Of a stretch of 41,251 bases of DNA, positions 17,507 through 23,710 are shown piece by piece. The notes under the pieces are model-generated. The model saw only the letters and a list, made by a program, of their open reading frames with translations. It did no database searches and was not told the origin of the DNA. The translations under genes and the position numbers were made by a program. Source of the stretch: an uncultured Alphaproteobacteria bacterium (GTDB taxonomy: Bacteria; Pseudomonadota; Alphaproteobacteria; RF32; CAG-239); assembly GCA_944391715.1 (NCBI GenBank), contig CALXUP010000012.1:1-41251 (forward strand), read 5' to 3'. Every line of letters starts with the position of its first letter. Positions within the stretch are counted from its first letter, which is position 1.

Positions 17507-17767
17507 TTAAAGGTCTAAGGCCTTGCGGTAAGTTTCTATCAAAAACTCTTGTTCATCGCGGTCGGCGGCGTTCATTTTGCGCAGTTTGAGAATCGTGCGC
17601 ATGGTCTTGACATCGAATCCGGCGCCTTTGGCCTCGGCAAAAATATCGCGAATATCGGAGCTGATGCCTTTTTTCTCTTCTTCCAGGCGTTCAATCCGCT
17701 CAATCAATGAACGCAGGCGGTCAGCCGCAATGCCGCCGACTTCGGATTTTTGTTCTTCTTCACTCAT
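17507..17767 (-). CDS. gapR: GapR-family nucleoid-associated protein (DUF2312)
   Basis: 86 residues, matching the alphaproteobacterial DUF2312/UPF0335 family. The characteristic coiled-coil LRSLIERIERLEEEKKGI (about 18-35) is followed by DIFAEAKGAGFDVKTMRTILKLRK (about 41-64) and a C-terminal helix. In Caulobacter, GapR forms a clamp on overtwisted AT-rich DNA, helping topoisomerases ahead of replication and transcription. GGAGAAAACA precedes the ATG. The gene is divergent from pyk across a region with an 11-bp dyad and a CtrA-like motif. It is followed by its own terminator. Confidence 0.9.
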   Translation of the reverse strand: MSEEEQKSEVGGIAADRLRSLIERIERLEEEKKGISSDIRDIFAEAKGAGFDVKTMRTILKLRKMNAADRDEQEFLIETYRKALDL

Positions 17768-17800
17768 TGTTTTCTCCTAAAAATTAATTACTTTTGTGGT

Positions 17801-17860
17801 ATAAGTTAACAAAGATGTTTGCCTTTTACAATAATAAAATTTAATAAGCTGTTAACTTAT
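17801..17860. promoter_or_regulatory. Dyad and CtrA-like box between gapR and pyk
   Basis: ATAAGTTAACA (17801-17811) and TGTTAACTTAT (17850-17860) are perfect 11-bp inverted repeats 38 bp apart. The right part also reads TTAA-TAAGCTG-TTAAC (17841-17856), an exact TTAA-N7-TTAA match to the CtrA consensus. Either a regulator with two separated half-sites or CtrA could act on both promoters. One such match per 40 kb is expected by chance, so this is tentative. Confidence 0.45.
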
Positions 17861-17906
17861 TTTTGATAATGCTTTTTGTATTCGGAATTTATTTATGAGG
17901 TGTTAA

Positions 17907-19331
17907 ATGCCACAAAAAACTAAGACAAAAATTCTGGCGACCATCGGGCCGTCTTCTTCAACCCGCGAGCAGATTGAAAAGCTGATTGACGCCGGGGTTG
18001 ACGGTTTTCGTTTTAACTTCAGCCACGGAACGCACGAAGAGCATAAGGAACGTTATGACATTGTGCGCAAGCTTGAGAAGGAAAAGAAAGTTCATATTTC
18101 CATTTTGGCGGATATGCAGGGGCCAAAGCTCCGGGTCGGCGAATTTAAGGACGATAAGGTTTTTTTGAAAGAAGGACAGTCTTTTGTTTTGGATATGGAT
18201 AAAGTTCCCGGAGATATTACCCGGGTCAACCTGCCGCATCCGGAGATTTTTGCCGCAGTCAAGCCGGGCGATGACCTTTTGCTGAATGACGGCAGTATTG
18301 TTTTGGAGGTGGAAGAGGCCAATGACCATATGATGCGGACGACCGTAAAAGTCGGCGGTTATCTTTCCAGCCATAAGGGGGTTAATTTGCCGAATACCCA
18401 GTTGAATATTTCGGCGATTACTGAAAAAGACAAAGAGGATCTGAAATTTGCCCTGAAGCTCGGGGTGGACTGGATTGGGATGTCTTTTGTGCAGTCGGCG
18501 GATGATGTGCGGTATGCCCGCGAGCTTATCGGCGATAAGGCCTGGCTGATTTCCAAGCTGGAAAAACCGAGTGCGATTGATGATTTGGAACAGATTATCG
18601 AGCTTTCCGATGCTATTATGGTAGCGCGCGGCGATTTGGGCGTGGAATGTCCGCTGCCGACGGTGCCGGTTTTGCAAAAGCGGATTGTTACGGCCTGCCG
18701 GAAATATGCCCGTCCGGTTATTGTGGCTACCCAGATGCTGGAATCGATGATTAATAATCCCAGTCCGACGCGCGCCGAGGTTTCCGATGTGGCGACGGCC
18801 GTGTATGACGGCGCCGATGTGGTTATGTTGTCAGCCGAGAGCGCAGCCGGAAAATATCCGGTTGAGGCGGTTAAAATGATGAACAGCATTATTACCCAGG
18901 TTGAGGCGGATCCGCTTTTTTACAAACATATGGAAAATTCCCGCGTTCATCCGTGTTGCTGCGGTGAGGCGGATGCCATTACTTTTGCTGCCAGCGAGAT
19001 TTCGGACGTGCTGAAAAACGTGTCGGCGATTGTTACTTATACAACCTCGGGATTTACGACGCTTTTGGCTGCGCGCGAGCGGCCGACACAGCCGATTTTG
19101 GCCGTTACGCCTGATGCGGAAGTTGCCCGCCGGATGGCTCTGGTTTGGGGAACAAAGCCCTTTTTGAACAAAGAAGGCTACAAGAGTTTTGACAAGGTGG
19201 AGGAAATTGCCATTAAACTGGTGAAAGAAAACGGCTATGCCAAATCCGGCGACTTTATCATTATCACGGCCGGTTTTCCTCTTGGCAAAAAGGGAAGGAC
19301 TAATATGCTTCACACAGTCTACATCCCTTAA
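17907..19331 (+). CDS. pyk: Pyruvate kinase
   Basis: A 474-residue enzyme converting PEP and ADP to pyruvate and ATP in the last step of glycolysis. Standard features are TKILATIGPSS (7-17), FRFNFSHGTHEEH (35-47), the ISKLEKPSAI segment with the catalytic Lys, and the signature region AIMVARGDLGVE with the metal-binding acids. The C-terminal allosteric domain is of usual size and ends near residue 474. GAGG precedes the ATG. A 125-bp imperfect palindrome starting at the stop codon probably ends the transcript. pyk and ppdK, which catalyse opposing or alternative PEP-pyruvate steps, are separated only by the two genes at 19688-23504. Confidence 0.97.
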   Translation: MPQKTKTKILATIGPSSSTREQIEKLIDAGVDGFRFNFSHGTHEEHKERYDIVRKLEKEKKVHISILADMQGPKLRVGEFKDDKVFLKEGQSFVLDMDKVPGDITRVNLPHPEIFAAVKPGDDLLLNDGSIVLEVEEANDHMMRTTVKVGGYLSSHKGVNLPNTQLNISAITEKDKEDLKFALKLGVDWIGMSFVQSADDVRYARELIGDKAWLISKLEKPSAIDDLEQIIELSDAIMVARGDLGVECPLPTVPVLQKRIVTACRKYARPVIVATQMLESMINNPSPTRAEVSDVATAVYDGADVVMLSAESAAGKYPVEAVKMMNSIITQVEADPLFYKHMENSRVHPCCCGEADAITFAASEISDVLKNVSAIVTYTTSGFTTLLAARERPTQPILAVTPDAEVARRMALVWGTKPFLNKEGYKSFDKVEEIAIKLVKENGYAKSGDFIIITAGFPLGKKGRTNMLHTVYIP

Positions 19332-19454
19332 AAATCTGTATAATGAGCATCTAGAGCCATTTCTTCCGTTCTAAAAAAATTCACGTATGTTTAAATACGC
19401 TAGAATTTTTTTAGCCGTTGAAATGGCTCTATCTATCTCATTCTTCAGATTTTT
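19330..19454. repeat. Large imperfect palindrome after pyk (terminator-like)
   Basis: About 59-bp imperfect arms: AAAAATCTG...AATGAG...GAGCCATTTC...CTAAAAAAATTC on the left, mirrored by GAATTTTTTTAG...GAAATGGCTC...CTCATT...CAGATTTTT on the right. The centre reads GTATGTTTAAATACGC, the same pattern as in the palindromes at 39788 and 40018. It begins on the pyk stop codon and ends with TTTTT, so it could act as a terminator, but it is much longer than needed. The rest of the 19455-19687 interval holds only the promoter listed next. Confidence 0.7.
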
Positions 19455-19595
19455 AACGTGTCATATTTTTTTATTTCCTTCTATTAACATTTAAGCTCCC
19501 CTCATGTAGGTGTTGTGATTATTTTTCAGAGAATTTCTCAAAAGTTACATTTTAATTAAATTTAGATAAAAAATAGTTTTGCTTTTTAAAATTGC

Positions 19596-19624
19596 TTGAT
19601 TGGGTGTGTATTCTGGTGTAAAAT
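19596..19624 (+). promoter_or_regulatory. Promoter of the repeat-protein operon
   Basis: TTGATT (19596-19601), a 17-bp spacer and TAAAAT (19619-19624) lie about 60 bp upstream of the ATG at 19688. The TG at 19617-19618 adjoins the -10 box. This is a good sigma-70 match in a stretch with no other feature. Confidence 0.6.
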
Positions 19625-19687
19625 AAAATTATTATCGATTGATGGGGCCTTAGGTTGCTGTTTTTTATCTGAGTAAGGAATAAGACA

Positions 19688-20005
19688 ATGGCAGAGAATT
19701 TATCAAGTAAGAATGAAGACTATCTTGAAAATTGGTCTTTAAATATTTCTCGGAAATCGGCTGCACATAAGAGCGGGGTTGAGTTTAAATATGTTGCTTC
19801 TGGTGAAGACGGAAAGCCGCGTGTGCGTATATCTAATGTTCAGAGTTTTTTTAAATCCCAAGCAGGATTAGGAAAAACGCTTGACGACTGTTATGAAGAA
19901 TTAGATGAGCTAAATCGCCAATTCGTTGATATTTATCAAAATATTATCTTGCCTAAATCTGATGAACTGCTTTTGGCTCAAAAGAGAGGGGATAATGAGC
20001 GATGA
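19688..20005 (+). CDS. Small hypothetical protein upstream of the large repeat protein
   Basis: 105 residues, not recognised. It is soluble and mixed-charge with no signal peptide. The C-terminal half (LGKTLDDCYEELDELNRQFVDIYQNIILPKSDELL) looks helical, with possible coiled-coil. AAGGAA precedes the ATG. The last 11 bp overlap the start of the 1169-residue gene, so the two are co-translated. Small partners coupled to very large repeat proteins are often chaperones, immunity proteins or export adaptors; which, if any, applies here is unknown. The composition is AT-rich compared with pyk upstream. Confidence 0.65.
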   Translation: MAENLSSKNEDYLENWSLNISRKSAAHKSGVEFKYVASGEDGKPRVRISNVQSFFKSQAGLGKTLDDCYEELDELNRQFVDIYQNIILPKSDELLLAQKRGDNER

Positions 20006-23000
20006 GGCGAACATATATCCCCCGTTAACCAAAGAAGAAATTGAGGCGGTTATTGATAATTCCGTAAATTCAGATAAGCTTGAAAATCTTCTGGATGTGA
20101 ATTTTGTCGGATTAGATCGTCCCTGTTCCGTTTCTTTGGGGATTGATTGTGGCACTAGCTTGGATAACACCAGAATTGAACTTATTTCAGAAATTCTGAA
20201 GTCATACGGAATAGATGTTGTGGATCGTTCCAGTCCGGATGCCCTTGACCCGTCTAAATATATTCTTGACGAAAGCGGGATAAGTTTGCCCTTTATGGAG
20301 CCTCGTGAGGCCCTGAAAGCAACGGCCGAACTTAATGATATTTTTATTTCTCATGGTTTTAAGGTTACCGGTTATGCTTCCCCGCGTACTCAGGAGTCTT
20401 TATGTCTTTCAACTAAATATGAAGGTAAAACTATTGATGTGTTGGGAGAAATAGATGACAATCCGCAAGCAAAGGCTATGCTGGAAAGGCGAGGGATTTC
20501 TGCGGAAGATTTTATTCAGCAGCAACTGGAAGAGGCTTCTAAACTTCCGGCGATTGATGTAATGAATGTTGAGAATACAGCTCTCACTCCTGGTGTTGGT
20601 ATAAAATATTTATATCGAGGCGGTAGTCTGGGCGATAATCCATATGCGGTTGTCGCCGCTAAACGTTCAAAAGATATTGTTTATTCTTCTCCGAAAATGG
20701 AGACTGCGCTGGAGTATTCGACAGGATTGGAGGCTGGGTTTGCAAAGGTGAATACTCCGGACGGGAAGATATTAAAGTATGGGAATATTTACAGATATTC
20801 AGCGACAGAAGATTTGAATCTGTGGAGAGATTTTGGCTATGAAAAAGGCATGGCTCCTGTTAGTGCTACGTATGGTTATGAGACGCCGGTTTTTGCTCAT
20901 AAAAATAATGTAAATGGTGTTTTTTTTGCTGTGAGAGATCTGAAAACACAAGATATACGGGTTGTTCAAATAACTGATGATAACGGCAAGTATATTAGTA
21001 AGGAATGGGAAGATTTTATGATGCTTCATGCTCCGCGTATGCGAGCAGGGACTGAATTGGATAAGCAGCGTAATGATAATCAGATAAAAATGCTGGCTGA
21101 AGGAAAATTGTCTTCTTGGAATGTACATCCTCATGGGAAAACTTTGGATTTAAGCAAATATGATGATATTGATCTTTCCGGAGTAGATTTATCACAATTT
21201 GACGATTTGAAGTTGCCGGAAAACATTGCGAAGCTGAGTGGAACAAAGTTTCCAATGAATATGAAACAGCTTGATTTGAGCAAGAGTGATGATATTAATC
21301 TTTTGGATGCAGATTTATCACAATTTGAAGATTTGAGGTTACCGGAAAAGATTAAGTTGTTGAAAGGAACAAAGTTTCCAATGAATATGAAACAGCTTGA
21401 TTTGAGCAAGAGTGATGGTATTAATCTTGCCGATGCAGATTTATCACAATTTGAAGATTTGAAATTGCCGGAAAAAATAACGGGGTTGTTTAGAACAAAG
21501 TTTCCGATGAATATGAAACAGCTTGATTTGAGCAAGAGTGATGATATTAATCTTTCCGGAGCAGATTTATCACAGTTTGACGATTTGAAGTTGCCGGAAA
21601 AGATTACGAAACTGAGTGACACAAAGTTTCCAATGAATATGAAACAGCTTGATTTGAGCAAAAGTGATGATATTGATCTTTCCGGAGCAGATTTATCACA
21701 GTTTGACGATTTGAAATTGCCTGCAAATATTATGAGTTTGGAAAAAACTAGATTTCCGGAAGGCAGGAAATGGTTTGAGTTTTGTGATTTTAGTCAAATT
21801 GGGGAAACATGGCGCCTCCCTGATGGTGTCAGTAGTTTGGAAGGAATTCAATTTCCGGAAACATTAAAACGTTTGGATCTGGGGAATTGGAAAAATTTTG
21901 ATTTTTCTGGAGTGGATTTATTAAAAATTGAGGAGTTGAAATTATCGCCTGCTATTAAAAGCTTGGAAGGAATTAAACTCCCGAAGACTTTGAAACAACT
22001 GGATGTGAGTGACTGTTATGGTTTTGACTTTTCTAAAGTAGATTTGTTTAATGTGGAAAAACTTGTGGTAAGTTATTGTGAAAATGCTGATTTTTCTGCA
22101 TTTAACGGAGAGTTGGAATTTGCGGCTCACACGGAGTTAAGAAATGTAAAATTACCTGCTAAAATGACTTCTTTGGATTTAACTAAAGTGACATTATCTC
22201 AGATTTCTGCAACAGATTTAAGCCAAATAGAAGAGCTTAAAATGCCGAAGTATTTTTTTCGTTCGGAGACACTGGCCGGAGAGGAACTGAAGGATTTATT
22301 TGGGGCGGATGAGGAAAAATTGCAAAAAGAGGTATCTTCTTGTTCTATAATTTCTCCGGATTGTAAGCTTGACAATTTGAAAAAGCTTGATGTCAGTTTG
22401 TGTAAAAATGCGGATTTGCGGGATTGGAACTTAGACAAGATAGAGGAATTGAAACTTCCGAAAAATTTTGATGTTTCCAAACTTCCGGAAGGAATTATGG
22501 AAAGAAACCCCGCCGTGGCTCGTGCGGTTAAAATATCGCAAGGGGAGATTGTGGAAACGCTGGAGCAAACGGTTGTAAAAGAAAAAGTTTTAGCAGAGCA
22601 GGAAGTCAAGGCCGGAGCAATGCCGCCGCCGATAGAAAAGCAGTTGCAGCAAGAGGCCAAGACAGAAAAAACGTTACGAAAAGTTGAGAATCCAGCGGCG
22701 GAAAAGATTCAGCAGCTGCGCGGGGTGGAGAATTCCGGAGCGCAGGCGGCAGCCGAGGCCGGAGAAAAGGTTGCGGAAAAGGCAGCCGCTCGGGCAGGAG
22801 CAGAGGCGGTTAAGTCTTCCGAGGGGATAGTTTCTGCAATTGCCAAAGCCGATAATGCGGTTAATCAGGCCATAGACAAGACGATAGACAAAGGCAGCGA
22901 GCTTTTGAATAACAATGCTGTCGGCCGGGCATATGAGAAGGCGGCGGAGAAGGTGGCCGATACCAAGGTTGTGAAGGCGGTTGAGAAAACGACGGCAAAA

Positions 23001-23504
23001 GTAGCGGAGAAAGCCGCGCAGACGACGGTCGGCAAAGCGGTTGTAAAAGCAGCGGCCAAGACGGCAGGGAGTGCGGTAGGAAAATCGCTGTTGAAGAAGA
23101 TTCCGCTTGTCAGCCTCGGGGCAGGAGCGTATTTTGCCTGGGACAGACTGAAAGAAGGCGATTGGAAAGGCGCATGCGGAGAAATGGCCTCCGGGGCGCT
23201 GGGCTGTCTGCCGGGAGTAGGCACGGCGGCAAGTGCGGCAATAGACGTCGGGCTGGCGGCCAAAGACATTAAGACAGCGGTAGACGAAAGCAAGGAAGCT
23301 GCGGCGGCCGATCATCCGACAGAGGCTGAGGCGGCGGGCACATCTTCCGGCAGCAAGACGGAAGAAGACAAGAAAAAGGTCAAAGAAATCATCTTGCAGA
23401 AACGCGGACAGCATTTGCCGGAAGTTCAGGCAAAAGTTCAATCAACACCGCAAAACAACAATTATCTTCTTCAGCAAAAAGCCGCCCAACAGGGCAGAGG
23501 CTGA
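19995..23504 (+). CDS. Large multidomain repeat protein, possible effector
   Basis: 1169 residues, not recognised as a whole. The start is ATG 19995, preceded by GAGAGGGGATA; the longer frame from 19926 lies inside the upstream gene. Residues 1-200 are a globular domain without signal peptide. Residues 200-350 contain KYLYRGG (R208), IVYSSPKMETALEYS (229-242) and a Glu-rich end, faintly like an R-S-E ADP-ribosyltransferase. Residues 383-580 are 42-residue leucine-rich-like units (LPEKI...TKFPMNMKQLDLSKSDDINLSGADLSQFDD), nearly identical to each other, with diverged units to about 825. Residues 850-1035 are Ala/Lys/Glu-rich helix, followed by hydrophobic segments (about 1037-1050 and 1064-1090) and a charged Gln-rich tail. 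This layout suggests a secreted or surface interaction protein. The repeats and N-terminus are AT-rich, while the Ala-rich part matches the flanks. Confidence 0.75.
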   Translation: MSDEANIYPPLTKEEIEAVIDNSVNSDKLENLLDVNFVGLDRPCSVSLGIDCGTSLDNTRIELISEILKSYGIDVVDRSSPDALDPSKYILDESGISLPFMEPREALKATAELNDIFISHGFKVTGYASPRTQESLCLSTKYEGKTIDVLGEIDDNPQAKAMLERRGISAEDFIQQQLEEASKLPAIDVMNVENTALTPGVGIKYLYRGGSLGDNPYAVVAAKRSKDIVYSSPKMETALEYSTGLEAGFAKVNTPDGKILKYGNIYRYSATEDLNLWRDFGYEKGMAPVSATYGYETPVFAHKNNVNGVFFAVRDLKTQDIRVVQITDDNGKYISKEWEDFMMLHAPRMRAGTELDKQRNDNQIKMLAEGKLSSWNVHPHGKTLDLSKYDDIDLSGVDLSQFDDLKLPENIAKLSGTKFPMNMKQLDLSKSDDINLLDADLSQFEDLRLPEKIKLLKGTKFPMNMKQLDLSKSDGINLADADLSQFEDLKLPEKITGLFRTKFPMNMKQLDLSKSDDINLSGADLSQFDDLKLPEKITKLSDTKFPMNMKQLDLSKSDDIDLSGADLSQFDDLKLPANIMSLEKTRFPEGRKWFEFCDFSQIGETWRLPDGVSSLEGIQFPETLKRLDLGNWKNFDFSGVDLLKIEELKLSPAIKSLEGIKLPKTLKQLDVSDCYGFDFSKVDLFNVEKLVVSYCENADFSAFNGELEFAAHTELRNVKLPAKMTSLDLTKVTLSQISATDLSQIEELKMPKYFFRSETLAGEELKDLFGADEEKLQKEVSSCSIISPDCKLDNLKKLDVSLCKNADLRDWNLDKIEELKLPKNFDVSKLPEGIMERNPAVARAVKISQGEIVETLEQTVVKEKVLAEQEVKAGAMPPPIEKQLQQEAKTEKTLRKVENPAAEKIQQLRGVENSGAQAAAEAGEKVAEKAAARAGAEAVKSSEGIVSAIAKADNAVNQAIDKTIDKGSELLNNNAVGRAYEKAAEKVADTKVVKAVEKTTAKVAEKAAQTTVGKAVVKAAAKTAGSAVGKSLLKKIPLVSLGAGAYFAWDRLKEGDWKGACGEMASGALGCLPGVGTAASAAIDVGLAAKDIKTAVDESKEAAAADHPTEAEAAGTSSGSKTEEDKKKVKEIILQKRGQHLPEVQAKVQSTPQNNNYLLQQKAAQQGRG
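21144..21734 (+). repeat. 126-bp tandem repeats inside the large gene
   Basis: The word AAAGTTTCC recurs at 21245, 21371, 21497 and 21623, exactly 126 bp apart, embedded in near-identical DNA. Each unit encodes 42 residues, equal to two 21-residue leucine-rich-like turns. About 4.7 near-identical units are present, and degenerate ones continue downstream. Identity at the DNA level implies recent expansion or gene conversion, and copy number may vary between strains. Confidence 0.9.
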
Positions 23505-23653
23505 GCGTATTGTATTTCTCTTTATTGATTTTTCCCGTATTGGTATTATATCCCCGAATCGGCGGAATCTGTGCATAATTTTCCGAATCAAAAATTTTGC
23601 TTGTAGAATCGTTTGAAATGTTCTAAATTCAACGCAGTTTTTAACTTTAACGG

Positions 23654-23672
23654 GTTGTATTTCTGATACAAC
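23654..23672. promoter_or_regulatory. Inverted repeat upstream of ppdK
   Basis: GTTGTAT (23654-23660), TTCTG, ATACAAC (23666-23672) is a perfect 7-bp inverted repeat about 40 bp before the ppdK start. It could be an operator or a leader hairpin. No convincing -35/-10 pair was found in 23505-23710, and nothing else is seen there. Confidence 0.4.
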
Positions 23673-23710
23673 TATATTTTAACTTTTAAGCTTAAGGAGC
23701 TAAATCGACC

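Noticed and set aside
19926..19994. Longer N-terminus for the 1169-residue protein
   Set aside because: It lies wholly in the upstream gene; ATG 19995 has a good Shine-Dalgarno.
21144..21734. CRISPR array
   Set aside because: Units are 126 bp, coding, without spacers, and lie in frame inside a gene.
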